Shown piece by piece: positions 1-8,037 of a stretch of 15,427 nt of DNA. Location: positions 1 to 15,427 of the forward strand of contig DJUV01000223.1 in assembly GCA_002440625.1 (NCBI GenBank). Direction: 5' to 3'. The position numbers were made by a program, and so were the translations under genes. The notes under the pieces were generated by a model. That model worked only from the letters and a program-made list of their open reading frames with translations. It did not search any database and had not been told where the DNA came from. Source of the stretch: Rhodobacteraceae bacterium UBA6273. Lineage in GTDB: Bacteria; Pseudomonadota; Alphaproteobacteria; Rhodobacterales; Rhodobacteraceae. Position 1 is the stretch's first letter, and each line of letters begins with the position of its first letter.

Positions 1-860
1 ACAAGCGCGGCATCGGCATGGTCTTTCAGAACTACGCCCTGTTCCCCCACATGACCGTGGGCGAGAACCTGTCCTTCCCGCTGGAAGTACGCGGCATGGA
101 CAAGGCGGAGCGCGAGGCGAAGATCAGGCGCGCGCTCGACATGGTACAGATGGGCAATTTCATCAACCGCCGCCCGGCACAGCTTTCGGGCGGCCAGCAG
201 CAGCGGATCGCGCTGGCCCGCGCGCTGGTCTTTGATCCCGAACTGGTGCTGATGGACGAACCCCTGGGCGCGCTCGACAAGCAGTTGCGCGAACACATGC
301 AGTTCGAGATCAAGCACCTGCACCAGCATCTCGGGATCACGGTGGTCTATGTCACCCACGATCAGGGCGAAGCGCTGACCATGTCCGACCGGGTGGCGGT
401 CTTCAACGATGGCCGCATCCAGCAGCTCGCACCCCCCGCCGACCTCTATGAGCGCCCGGAAAACAGCTTCGTGGCGCAGTTCATCGGCGAGAACAACAAG
501 CTGCCCGGCACGATCGAGGAACTGACGGGCGACAAGGCGCTAGTGCGGCTGGCGACGGGCGAGCTGATCGATGCCACCGCCGTCAACGCCAAGGAAAAGG
601 GCAAAGCGACGCTGGTCTCGATCCGGCCGGAGCGGGTGGAGTTCAAGCCCGAGATGATGCCTGCCGGCGCGCATACACTCGACGCTGAAGTGCGCGAGGT
701 AATTTATATGGGCGACATTCTTCGCGCCGTGCTGAAGGTCGCCGGCACCGACAACTTCGTGATGAAGATGCGAAACACGCTGGGCCAGACCAAGCTGTCG
801 CCCGGCCAGAAGATCAAGGTGGGTTGGCATCCGCAGGATGCCCGCGCTCTCGATCCTTGA
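1..860 (+). CDS. Polyamine-type ABC transporter ATP-binding protein, 5'-truncated by window edge
   Basis: This is the cytoplasmic ATPase that powers import through the two permeases encoded downstream. The reading frame is open from base 3, so the gene begins before the window and its Walker A motif is not visible. Numbering from the Met at base 18, the Q-loop (MVFQNYALFP) is at 1-10, the signature LSGGQQQR at 56-63, Walker B (LVLMDEP) at 76-82, the D-loop GALD just after, and the switch histidine in VTHDQ at 114. The last roughly 100 residues fit a TOBE domain, as in PotA/FbpC-type ATPases. The following genes encode a PotD/PotF-like binding protein and PotB/PotC-like permeases, so a spermidine/putrescine-type substrate is likely. 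The exact ligand cannot be read from the sequence, and related systems carry other small cations or organic solutes. Confidence 0.95.
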   Translation, partial: KRGIGMVFQNYALFPHMTVGENLSFPLEVRGMDKAEREAKIRRALDMVQMGNFINRRPAQLSGGQQQRIALARALVFDPELVLMDEPLGALDKQLREHMQFEIKHLHQHLGITVVYVTHDQGEALTMSDRVAVFNDGRIQQLAPPADLYERPENSFVAQFIGENNKLPGTIEELTGDKALVRLATGELIDATAVNAKEKGKATLVSIRPERVEFKPEMMPAGAHTLDAEVREVIYMGDILRAVLKVAGTDNFVMKMRNTLGQTKLSPGQKIKVGWHPQDARALDP

Positions 861-888
861 TGCCCGTACCCAAAAAAACGGACGGGCA
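861..888 (+). repeat. Small stem-loop between ATPase and binding-protein genes
   Basis: TGCCCGT (861-867) is perfectly complementary to ACGGGCA (882-888) around an A-rich 14-base loop. It starts directly after the ATPase stop codon and ends before the binding-protein ribosome binding site. There is no T-run after the stem, so it is not a classical terminator. It may be an mRNA processing or stabilising element, or chance. Confidence 0.35.
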
Positions 889-921
889 AGACGTGTTCGG
901 TTCAACAAGGGAGACTACCGA

Positions 922-1992
922 ATGAAGAAGATCCTCATCCTCTCCACCGCACTGAGCGGCATGGCCTTCACGGCCAGCGCCGACGTGACGGTGATGTCCT
1001 GGGGCGGGGCCTACACCGCCAGCCAGGTCGAGGCCTACCACAAGCCCTACACCGCCGCGACCGGCAAGGCGGTCGTCTCGGTCGACAGTGACAACCCCGC
1101 CCCGGCGGTGAAGGCGATGGTCGAGGCCGGCAACGTCACGGTTGACGTGGCCGACGTGGAATATGCCGATGCCGTCCGTCTGTGCGACGACGGGATGCTG
1201 GAAACCATTGGCGTGGACACGCTTCCGCCGGGCGCCGATGGCACCCCCGCCGCAGAAGACTTTCTGCCGGGCTCGGTGACGGATTGCGCCGTGTCGACGA
1301 TCGTGTTCTCGACCATCTTCGCCTATGACACCACCAAGTTCCCCGAAGGCCCGACCACCATTGCCGACTTCTTCGACCTCGAGAAGTTCCCCGGCAAACG
1401 CGCGATGCGTAACGGCGCCAAGGCCAACCTCGAAATGGCGCTGATGGCGGATGGCGTTCCGGCGGCCGACGTCTATGCGACGCTGGCCACGCCGGAAGGC
1501 GTCGACCGTGCATTTGCCGAGCTTGACAAGATCAAGAAGGATACGATCTGGTGGGAAGCCGGCGCGCAGCCGCCGCAACTGCTGGCCGACGGCGAAGTGG
1601 CGATGACCACCGCCTACAACGGCAGGATCTTTGCCGCCGCTGCCGCCGAGGGGAAGCCGTTCCAGACCGTGTGGGATGGCCAGGTCTATGAGTTCGACCT
1701 GTTCGTGGTTCCGAAAGGCGCGCCGAACGCCGCCGAAGCCATCGAGTTCGTAAAGTTCGCCACCTCGACCCAGGCGCTGGCCGATCAGGCCAAGTGGATC
1801 TCCTATGGTCCGGCGCGCAAGTCCTCGGCGCCGCTGGTTGGTCTCTACCAGGATGGCAAGACCGAGATGGCACCCTACATGCCGACCAACCCGGCCAACA
1901 TGACTAACGCGCTGGGCTCGTCCTACGAGTTCTGGGTCGACCATGACTCGGAACTGAACGAGCGATTCAACGCCTGGCTGGCGGCCAACTGA
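922..1992 (+). CDS. Periplasmic substrate-binding protein of a PotD/PotF-like ABC importer
   Basis: This is the extracytoplasmic binding protein (356 aa) that delivers ligand to the adjacent permeases. The chosen ATG follows a good ribosome binding site, AAGGGAG at 907-913, with 8 bases of spacing. It gives a clean signal peptide: KK, a hydrophobic core, and a likely cut after ASA at residue 20. An in-frame ATG at 838 lies inside the ATPase gene and would destroy the signal peptide. The mature start (DVTVMSWGGAY) and segments such as TTAYNGR and FVVPKGAPN match the PotD/PotF/AfuA-like family 1 solute-binding proteins (COG0687), usually 340-370 aa. Position between ATPase and permease genes supports the role. 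The substrate is probably a polyamine, but ligand-contact residues were not verified. Confidence 0.93.
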   Translation: MKKILILSTALSGMAFTASADVTVMSWGGAYTASQVEAYHKPYTAATGKAVVSVDSDNPAPAVKAMVEAGNVTVDVADVEYADAVRLCDDGMLETIGVDTLPPGADGTPAAEDFLPGSVTDCAVSTIVFSTIFAYDTTKFPEGPTTIADFFDLEKFPGKRAMRNGAKANLEMALMADGVPAADVYATLATPEGVDRAFAELDKIKKDTIWWEAGAQPPQLLADGEVAMTTAYNGRIFAAAAAEGKPFQTVWDGQVYEFDLFVVPKGAPNAAEAIEFVKFATSTQALADQAKWISYGPARKSSAPLVGLYQDGKTEMAPYMPTNPANMTNALGSSYEFWVDHDSELNERFNAWLAAN

Positions 1993-2001
1993 GACTGACC
2001 A

Positions 2002-2028
2002 CGGGCGCGGGGGACATCCCCGCGCCCG
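2002..2028 (+). repeat. Perfect GC-rich stem-loop after the binding-protein gene
   Basis: CGGGCGCGGGG (2002-2012) pairs perfectly over 11 bp with CCCCGCGCCCG (2018-2028) around the loop GACAT. It lies 9 bases after the binding-protein stop codon and 31 bases before the first permease. With no T-tract it is more likely a 3' mRNA-protecting or partially attenuating hairpin than a full terminator. Such hairpins are known to raise binding-protein mRNA above permease mRNA in importer operons; here that is inferred from position. Confidence 0.6.
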
Positions 2029-2059
2029 GACCTTCCGACCGCAAGACCCAGGGAATCCG

Positions 2060-3310
2060 ATGGCCGACGCACCTGCGACCGAGCTGAAAACCTCCGATGG
2101 CCGCCCGCTCAGGGCCGCCCTCGCTGCCGCGCAGTCGCGCGCGCGCCGCCGCGCCTTTCTTCTGGTGGTGCCGCTTCTGGCCTTCGTGATCCTGACCTTC
2201 GTGGTTCCGATCGGTTACATGCTGAAACGCTCGTTCGAGCATGACGGCTTCTCGGCATCGGCGCCGAGCCTGGCCGTCTGGTTCGCGGCCAACCCCAAGG
2301 GGGCCGCGCCGGACGAGGCCGCCTATGCCGCGCTGGTCTCGGATCTTGCGAAGATGCAGGTCGACAAGACACCCGGCCAGGCCGGAACCCGCATCAACTA
2401 CACGGTGCCCGGCACCATCAGCCTGTTCAAGAGCGCCGCGCGCAAGGCCAAGGACCTGACGCCGCCCTTCAAGGAGGCGATGTTGGAGCTTGACGCCAAA
2501 TGGGCCGAACCGGCGATCTGGATGGCGATGCGCGAAGCCTCGTCGTCCTATACCACCGATTTCTACCGCGTCGCCGCCGACCAGAAGCGTGGACCCGACG
2601 GCAGCTGGCAGCGCGGGGCGGACAACGAGCGGATCTATCTGTTCCTGTTCTTCAAGACTTTCCTGTTGTCCGGCGCGGTCACGCTGATCTGCCTGCTGCT
2701 GGCCTTCCCGATCGCCCACCTGCTTGCGACGCTGCCGGTGTCGAAATCCTCGCTGCTGATGATCCTGGTGCTGCTGCCGTTCTGGACCTCTCTACTGGTT
2801 CGGACTTCGGCCTGGATCGCCATCCTGCAAGAGCAGGGCATCATCAACGACTTGATGTATTCGACCGGGCTTATCGCCGACGACAGCCGGGTGCGGATGA
2901 TCTACAACCAGACCGGCACCGTCATCGTGATGACCCATATCCTGTTGCCCTTCATGGTGCTGCCGCTGTTCTCGGTGATGCGGACCATCCCGCCCAGTTA
3001 TGCCCGTGCCGCCCGTAGCCTGGGTGCGACCAGCTGGACCACCTTCCGCCGGGTCTACCTGCCACAGACGTTGCCGGGGATCGCCGCCGGCTCGCTGCTG
3101 GTCTTCATCTTGGCGGTCGGCTATTATATTACCCCCGCGCTGGTGGGTGGCGCCGATGGCCAGCTGATTTCCAACATGATCCAGTTCCACATGGCCAAGT
3201 CCAACTGGTCGCTGGCCGCCGCCCTTGCTGCGATGCTGTTGCTGGCGGTGATGGTTCTCTACTGGCTTTATGACCGCCTGATCGGCATCGACCGCCTGAA
3301 ACTCGGCTGA
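2060..3310 (+). CDS. ABC transporter permease, PotB-like, with large extracytoplasmic insert
   Basis: This inner-membrane permease (416 aa) is the first of the two that form the channel. The N-terminal 30 residues are cytoplasmic and basic. TM1 is at about 33-54 and further membrane segments run from about 193 to the C-terminus. The cytoplasmic EAA loop that docks the ATPase is visible at about 314-341 (ARAARSLGATSWTTF...LPGI). Canonical PotB proteins are about 275-310 aa. The extra length is a hydrophilic stretch of about 135 residues between TM1 and TM2 (about 56-190), which should face the periplasm. The ATG at 2060 follows CAGGGA. The next gene starts 10 bases after the stop, consistent with one operon. 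The family is well supported; the substrate is inferred from context. Confidence 0.93.
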   Translation: MADAPATELKTSDGRPLRAALAAAQSRARRRAFLLVVPLLAFVILTFVVPIGYMLKRSFEHDGFSASAPSLAVWFAANPKGAAPDEAAYAALVSDLAKMQVDKTPGQAGTRINYTVPGTISLFKSAARKAKDLTPPFKEAMLELDAKWAEPAIWMAMREASSSYTTDFYRVAADQKRGPDGSWQRGADNERIYLFLFFKTFLLSGAVTLICLLLAFPIAHLLATLPVSKSSLLMILVLLPFWTSLLVRTSAWIAILQEQGIINDLMYSTGLIADDSRVRMIYNQTGTVIVMTHILLPFMVLPLFSVMRTIPPSYARAARSLGATSWTTFRRVYLPQTLPGIAAGSLLVFILAVGYYITPALVGGADGQLISNMIQFHMAKSNWSLAAALAAMLLLAVMVLYWLYDRLIGIDRLKLG

Positions 3311-3320
3311 GGAGAGAAAG

Positions 3321-4292
3321 ATGGCCCTTCCCACCTATGCCTCGCCGCTCGAGAAAGCCTGGCACTACACCTATATCGCGATCTGCGCAGCGATCTTCTT
3401 CTTCCTGATCGCGCCGATCGTGGTCGTCATCCCGCTGTCATTCAACGCCGAGCCCTATTTCAGCTTCACACAGAAGATGCTGAGCTTCGACCCGACCGGC
3501 TACAGCCTGCGCTGGTATGACACGATGCTGACGCTAGGACATGGTGCCCCCGACGGGCCGCGTGACAGCAGTTGGTGGGAGAAGGCCTGGGAGACATCGA
3601 CCTGGATCAAGGCTGCCAAGAACTCGCTGTGGATCGGGCTGTGGGCGACCATCCTGGCCACGGTGCTGGGCACGCTGGCGGCGCTGGGTCTCAGCCGCCC
3701 CGAGATGCCCTATCGGCGCCTGATCATGGCGATACTGATCTCGCCCATGATTGTACCGATCATCATCGTCGCGGTCGGCATGTCGTTCTTTTATGCCAAG
3801 GCCTGCGTGGCGCCAGGCTCGGCGCTGTCCTACGTGGTGGGACCGTTCCTGTCGTCGAAGGGTTGCCTGGCCAACTCGTATCTCGGCGTCATCATCGCCC
3901 ATGCCACGCTGGGCATCCCCTTCGTCATCATCACTGTGACTGCCACGCTGTCGGGGTTCGACCAATCGCTGGTCCGAGCCTCGGCCAGCCTCGGGGCCAA
4001 TCCGCGCACCACCTTCTTCAAGGTGATCATGCCGCTGATCCTGCCGGGGATTATCTCCGGCGCGCTCTTCGCTTTCGTCACCTCGTTCGACGAGGTGGTG
4101 GCGGTCCTGTTCATCGCCGGACCCGAGCAGCAGACCATTCCGCGCCAGATGTGGAACGGAATCCGCGAACAGATCAGCCCGGCGATCCTTGCGGTGGCGA
4201 CGATCCTCGTGACTTTCTCGGTCTGCCTCCTCGTCGCGGTCGAACTGCTCCGCCGCCGGAGCGAGCGGCTTCGGGGCCTGTCGCCTTCCTGA
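3321..4292 (+). CDS. ABC transporter permease, PotC-like
   Basis: This is the second inner-membrane permease (323 aa) of the importer. TM1 is at about 17-40, and five more membrane segments follow from about residue 100. The EAA loop is at about 217-244 (LVRASASLGANPRTTF...LPGI). The ATG follows a strong ribosome binding site, GAGGAGA, just after the upstream stop, so translation is probably coupled. Two hydrophilic inserts are longer than usual for PotC. One lies between TM1 and TM2 (about 42-95). The other is at about 158-186 and carries Cys162 and Cys182, which could form a periplasmic disulfide. The C-terminus is basic (RRRSERLR), as expected for a cytoplasmic tail. The gene is the last in the operon and converges on the AEC transporter gene with four bases between stops. 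Confidence 0.93.
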   Translation: MALPTYASPLEKAWHYTYIAICAAIFFFLIAPIVVVIPLSFNAEPYFSFTQKMLSFDPTGYSLRWYDTMLTLGHGAPDGPRDSSWWEKAWETSTWIKAAKNSLWIGLWATILATVLGTLAALGLSRPEMPYRRLIMAILISPMIVPIIIVAVGMSFFYAKACVAPGSALSYVVGPFLSSKGCLANSYLGVIIAHATLGIPFVIITVTATLSGFDQSLVRASASLGANPRTTFFKVIMPLILPGIISGALFAFVTSFDEVVAVLFIAGPEQQTIPRQMWNGIREQISPAILAVATILVTFSVCLLVAVELLRRRSERLRGLSPS

Positions 4293-4314
4293 CGCTTCAG
4301 GGCAGGACCGTCAG
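4289..4314. terminator. Weak inverted repeat at the convergent gene junction
   Basis: CTGACG (4289-4294) pairs with CGTCAG (4309-4314) around a 14-base loop. It overlaps the stop codons of both converging genes. It is the only hairpin I see that could separate the two transcripts. It is short and lacks flanking T-runs, so Rho-dependent or read-through termination is equally possible. Confidence 0.25.
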
Positions 4315-5241
4315 CCAGACAGAGACGGTCAGGATCGAAAGCAGGGTAGCGAGCAGCACCGAGGTTGCCGCAACGCGCTTTCCGACGCCGTACATGTTGG
4401 CGAAGATATAGGCGTTGACGCCGGGCGCCATTGCCGCCGTGAGAACGGCCGAGCGGAACTGGCCGGTGCCGAGGCCCATCCGCTGGCCGAGCGTCCAGGT
4501 CACGAGCGGGTGGAGGACCAGCGAGATGGCGCAGACGAAGAGGACAGTCATAAGGTCGCCTTCCGGCCGGTAGCGGACAAGCACGCCGCCCAAGCCGAAC
4601 AGGGCCGCCGGCAGCGCTGCCTTCGACATCATGTCAAGCGCCTGCGCGGCGACATCCGGCGTTTCCACTCCGCCGAGGTTGAAAGCGAACCCCAGCGCGA
4701 TGCCGATGACGAGCGCGTTGCGAAAGACCGACTGGAAGATGTTCCGCGTCATCGACAGGATGCCAGCGCCGCCGTGGCGGGCAATCTCCATCGCCGAAAT
4801 GCCGAGGATGTAGCAGAAGGGCGAGTTGATCGCGATGATGGCAAAGTTCGGCGCCAGCGCGCCCGTACCATAGGCCCGCTCGGTGATCGGCAAGCCGAGG
4901 AGGAGAGCGTTGGAATAGAGGCAGCAGAAGCCGATGGCGACGCTATCGGGCCAGGGTCGGCCAAAGAGGAACCTTGCGCCAAGAAGCCCCGCGAGGAACC
5001 CTGCAGAGGCACCGGCGTAGAAGGACAGAAACAGCGGCCACTGGAAGGTCTGGCCAAGGTCGAGCGTGGAGATCGCGCGAAAAAGCAGGCAGGGAATGGC
5101 GAACTGCTGGGTGAATTTCATCAGCCCGTCGGTACCCGCATCGCTGAACAGCCCGAAACGTACGGCGGCATAGCCGAAGCCGATGACCAGAAAGACCGGC
5201 AGCGTGACTTCGAGAAGCGTTTGGACCGGCAGGCCGAACAT
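4297..5241 (-). CDS. AEC-family (auxin efflux carrier-like) transporter
   Basis: This is a polytopic inner-membrane protein of 314 aa, the usual length for bacterial AEC transporters, with two hydrophobic halves separated by a more polar centre. Typical family segments are the N-terminal LPVFLVIGFGYAAVRFG, the FTQQFAIPCLLFRA stretch after it, YSNALLLGLPI in the middle, and the late APGVNAYIFANMYG motif. Characterised bacterial members export or import malonate and other small organic acids, but the substrate here cannot be assigned. The start codon lies 9 bases after the MBL gene's stop, with no strong ribosome binding site, so it is probably the last gene of the minus-strand operon and translationally coupled. 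It is not functionally related to its neighbours in any obvious way. Confidence 0.9.
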   Translation of the reverse strand: MFGLPVQTLLEVTLPVFLVIGFGYAAVRFGLFSDAGTDGLMKFTQQFAIPCLLFRAISTLDLGQTFQWPLFLSFYAGASAGFLAGLLGARFLFGRPWPDSVAIGFCCLYSNALLLGLPITERAYGTGALAPNFAIIAINSPFCYILGISAMEIARHGGAGILSMTRNIFQSVFRNALVIGIALGFAFNLGGVETPDVAAQALDMMSKAALPAALFGLGGVLVRYRPEGDLMTVLFVCAISLVLHPLVTWTLGQRMGLGTGQFRSAVLTAAMAPGVNAYIFANMYGVGKRVAATSVLLATLLSILTVSVWLTVLP

Positions 5242-5250
5242 GTCGCGCCG

Positions 5251-6048
5251 TCAGGCCGGAAAGTCCAGCACCATCCCGTCATAGGCGGCGCTGACGTGAT
5301 CGAGCGTTTCCGCCTCGACCTCACGATGGTCGAGGTCGATATGCATGTTGGTCAGCACGGCCTGCTTCGGCTCAAGCCGCTTGATCCATTCCAGCGTCAG
5401 GGCGAGATGCGCATGCGTCGGATGCGGCTTGCGGCGGAGCGCATCAACGATCAGGCAGTCGAGCCCTTCGAGCGCGGGCCAGGCGTCGCCGGGGATCTCC
5501 AGCACGTCCGGCAGATAGGCGACGTTGCCGATGCGGAAGCCGAGCGCGTCGATATCGCCGTGATGGACGCGGAAGGGGTGAAGCGTGATGCGGCCGCCGG
5601 TACCGTCGATGGTGAAGGGGCCGCGAATGGTGTGCATGTCGCAGATCGGCGGGTAGGAGGTACCTTCGGGCTGCACGAAGGCATAGGAAAAGCGCGACAT
5701 CAGCGCGTCCTGCGTCGCCCCATCGGCCCAGACCGGCACGCGCCGGTGCGTGTTGAAGACGATCTGGCGCAGGTCGTCTAGCCCGTTCACATGATCGGCA
5801 TGGGAATGGGTATAGATGACGGCATCGACCGTCGCGACCTTCGCCCGAAGAAGCTGTTCGCGCATGTCGGGCGAGGTGTCGACCAGGATGCGGGTTGCTC
5901 CCGCTTCGCTGATCCGCTCAATCAGCATCGAACAGCGGGTGCGGCGGTTCTTGGGGTTCGAAGGATCGCAATCGCCCCAGACCTCGCCGATCCGGGGCAC
6001 GCCGCCCGAAGACCCGCAGCCGAGGATGGTGAAGCGCATCGCCGCCAT
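5251..6048 (-). CDS. MBL-fold metallo-hydrolase, PhnP/RNase Z-like
   Basis: This is a predicted cytoplasmic metal-dependent hydrolase of 265 aa. From the upstream ATG, the N-terminus has the GCGSSGGVP pattern and a CDPSNPKNRRTR segment typical of alphaproteobacterial PhnP-like MBL proteins. The metal-binding HSHADH is at about 81-86. Further candidate ligands follow in VHHGDID and near the C-terminal NMHIDLDH. Relatives include the cyclic phosphate phosphodiesterase PhnP and tRNase Z-like enzymes, but no phosphonate genes are nearby, so the substrate is unknown. The start at 6048 is one base after the tatD stop. A second ATG three codons in (6039) is equally possible. The same frame stays open much further upstream, but that part lies over tatD and is not used. 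Confidence 0.88.
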   Translation of the reverse strand: MAAMRFTILGCGSSGGVPRIGEVWGDCDPSNPKNRRTRCSMLIERISEAGATRILVDTSPDMREQLLRAKVATVDAVIYTHSHADHVNGLDDLRQIVFNTHRRVPVWADGATQDALMSRFSYAFVQPEGTSYPPICDMHTIRGPFTIDGTGGRITLHPFRVHHGDIDALGFRIGNVAYLPDVLEIPGDAWPALEGLDCLIVDALRRKPHPTHAHLALTLEWIKRLEPKQAVLTNMHIDLDHREVEAETLDHVSAAYDGMVLDFPA

Positions 6049-6049
6049 C

Positions 6050-6856
6050 TCAGGCCGCCTTCGCCGCCCGCGCGGCGCGGGCGAAGAGCCGGTCGAAATT
6101 CGCCTCCGTCTGGCGCGCGAAATCGACGAGGCTGAGGCCATAGATCCCGGCCCCGACCTTTGCGGTGTGGGCAACATGGGCCGGTTCGTTGCGCTTGCCG
6201 CGGTAGGGCGGCGGCGCGAGGTAGGGGGCGTCAGTTTCCAGAAGGATGCGGTCGACCGGGGCGGCGGCGAAGATGTCGCGCAGTTCCTGGCTTTTCGGGA
6301 AGGCGGCGATCCCGGACATGGAAAGGTAAAAGCCAAGGTCAAGCGCCGCCCGTGCCAGCCCCGGACCCGACGAAAAGCAGTGCATGACGCAAGGATAGGC
6401 GCCGTTCCGATACTCCTCGGCCAGGATGCGGGCCATGTCCTCGTCAGCGTCCCGCGCGTGGATGATGAGCGGCAGCCCGGTCTCGCGCGCCGCCGCGATA
6501 TGGATGCGGAGCGAGACCTGCTGCGCCGTGGCGGTTTCGGCGGTGTAGTGATAGTCGAGCCCGGTTTCTCCGATGCCGACGAATTTCGGATGGCGGGCAA
6601 AGCCCACAAGCTCATCAACCGTGGTCACGCGATCTTCGCCCGCCCGCATTGGATGGATGCCGGCGGCGTAGTAGAGGCCATCGTGCGCCTCGGCCATGGC
6701 GCGGATCGCGGGTTCAGTGTCAAGCCGCGTGCAGATCGTGACCATGCGCTGGACGCCCGCCGCTTTTGCCCGCGCGACAAGCCCCGCGACATCGCCACCG
6801 AAATCGGGGAAATCGAGGTGACAGTGGCTGTCGGTCAGGTGCGGAAGATCGGTCAT
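6050..6856 (-). CDS. TatD-family metal-dependent hydrolase/DNase
   Basis: This is a cytoplasmic TIM-barrel amidohydrolase-superfamily enzyme, 268 aa, a normal length for TatD/YcfH. All expected metal ligands are visible: H11 and H13 in DSHCH, E97 in GIGETGLDYH, H133 in IIHARDAD, H159 in MHCFS, and D209 in LLETDAPYLAP. Characterised relatives are 3'-5' exonucleases or DNases linked to DNA repair. The precise substrate here is not known. The ATG follows AAAGGCAGG at proper spacing. The gene is preceded by holB (53-bp gap) and followed one base later by the MBL gene. The order tmk-holB-tatD-MBL is a widely conserved arrangement in bacteria, which strengthens the call. Confidence 0.95.
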   Translation of the reverse strand: MTDLPHLTDSHCHLDFPDFGGDVAGLVARAKAAGVQRMVTICTRLDTEPAIRAMAEAHDGLYYAAGIHPMRAGEDRVTTVDELVGFARHPKFVGIGETGLDYHYTAETATAQQVSLRIHIAAARETGLPLIIHARDADEDMARILAEEYRNGAYPCVMHCFSSGPGLARAALDLGFYLSMSGIAAFPKSQELRDIFAAAPVDRILLETDAPYLAPPPYRGKRNEPAHVAHTAKVGAGIYGLSLVDFARQTEANFDRLFARAARAAKAA

Positions 6857-6909
6857 GGCCTGCCTTTAGCGCGTTTCGCCGGCAATGAAAATCGCCTTGG
6901 GATCATGGC

Positions 6910-8037
6910 TCAAGCCGCAAGTCCGCGTGCCGTCTCGTCGATGCGGAACACCATGTCGAGCACGGTCGCCGCCGGGTCGAGGTTCACCGCCCGCGCATGA
7001 CGTGCCCGCGCTCCAAGGCTTTGCTGCAACTCGGCCCAGGCCCTGGCAGCGCCGGGCGCGGGCGCCAGCCGGGCGAAAAGCGCCGCCTCACCGGGGGCCG
7101 CTTCCGAGCCCTCAAAGCCGAGCGTCCCGGCACGGGCAAGCCGCGCGAGGAAAAGATCGAAGAGCGCCAGCAAAAGCTCGAACCGTTCCGCCGCGCCGCG
7201 CTGGGCGGCGGCTTCGGCGAGCCGCAATGCGGCGGGTCGGTCGAGCCGGGGCAGGGTGGCGAAAAGCGCGACCAGCGCCCGATAGGTCTCGATCCCGTCG
7301 AGATTGGTCAGCCGGATCGCCTCGCCGACCGATCCTGCCGCGAGGGCCGCGAGCGCGCCGCTGTCGCCCTGATCGCCGCCCGCCGCCGCGACCGCTGCCG
7401 CGAGGTCGTCCGGGCCAAGGGTGGCGAGCCGAAGCTCGCGGCAGCGCGACCGGATCGTCGGCAGAAGGCCGGAAGGGCGGTGGCTGACGAGAAGAAACAC
7501 CACGCCGGCGGGCGGCTCCTCCAGCATCTTCAGAAGCGCGTTGGCGGCGTTCGGGTTCATCTCATCCGCCGGATCGACGATCACCACGCGCCGGCCGCCA
7601 TCGGCGGCGGAGAGATGCAGGAAGTTCCTGAGTTTTCGGACCTCATCGACGGTGATGACGGTCTTGAGCTTCTTCTTCTCGTCGTCCCAGGCGCGCCGCA
7701 GAACGAAGATCCGCCCCTCGGAGCCGGCCATCAGCCGCCGCGCAACCGGATGGTCGTCGGGAATGCCAAGCGTCGCCGGGGCGGGCGGGGCATCACCGAA
7801 AAGCCCCGCCTCTTCGGCCTCGGGCGTGGCAAGCAGGAACCGCGCGATCTTCCAGGCGAGGGTTGCCTTGCCGACACCAAGGGCGCCGGTCAGAAGCCAG
7901 GCATGATGGAGCCGCCCGGAGTTGAAGGCATCGAGGAATTCCGCCTCCGCCGTGCCTTGCCCGATCAGAGTCCGCGTCTCGCGCGGATGGGGCGCGCCTT
8001 CGATCCGGTCGGGTTCAGGAAGCGCCTCGTCGCTCAT
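6910..8037 (-). CDS. holB: DNA polymerase III subunit delta'
   Basis: This is a clamp-loader subunit of the replicative polymerase, 375 aa. It has an AAA+ fold: a P-loop-like GALGVGKAT at 51-59, a Walker B-like VVIVDPADEMN at about 151-161, the NALLKMLEEPP helix that follows, and the SRC motif (TIRSRCREL) at about 194-202. The SRC motif is typical of delta'/gamma-type clamp-loader proteins. The four-cysteine zinc module known from the E. coli protein is not evident: the only cysteine I see is the one in SRC. The C-terminal third is Ala/Leu-rich and helical, as expected for the collar domain. Its ATG overlaps the tmk stop (ATGA), implying translational coupling with dTMP kinase, a gene pair conserved in many bacteria. 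Confidence 0.95.
   Translation of the reverse strand: MSDEALPEPDRIEGAPHPRETRTLIGQGTAEAEFLDAFNSGRLHHAWLLTGALGVGKATLAWKIARFLLATPEAEEAGLFGDAPPAPATLGIPDDHPVARRLMAGSEGRIFVLRRAWDDEKKKLKTVITVDEVRKLRNFLHLSAADGGRRVVIVDPADEMNPNAANALLKMLEEPPAGVVFLLVSHRPSGLLPTIRSRCRELRLATLGPDDLAAAVAAAGGDQGDSGALAALAAGSVGEAIRLTNLDGIETYRALVALFATLPRLDRPAALRLAEAAAQRGAAERFELLLALFDLFLARLARAGTLGFEGSEAAPGEAALFARLAPAPGAARAWAELQQSLGARARHARAVNLDPAATVLDMVFRIDETARGLAA

Noticed and set aside
814..1944. Long open frame on the minus strand over the binding-protein gene
   Set aside because: It is antisense to a clear signal-peptide-bearing binding protein, rich in Arg/Gly/His, with no family pattern. It is typical of the open shadow frames in GC-rich DNA.
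6049..6618. N-terminal extension of the MBL hydrolase frame
   Set aside because: It overlaps tatD almost to its middle and is Arg/Ser/Pro-rich; the family N-terminus (MRFTILGCGSSGG) begins at 6048 or 6039.
5816..7000. Long plus-strand open frame over the MBL and tatD genes
   Set aside because: Both minus-strand genes have complete active-site motifs; the plus-strand product has none.
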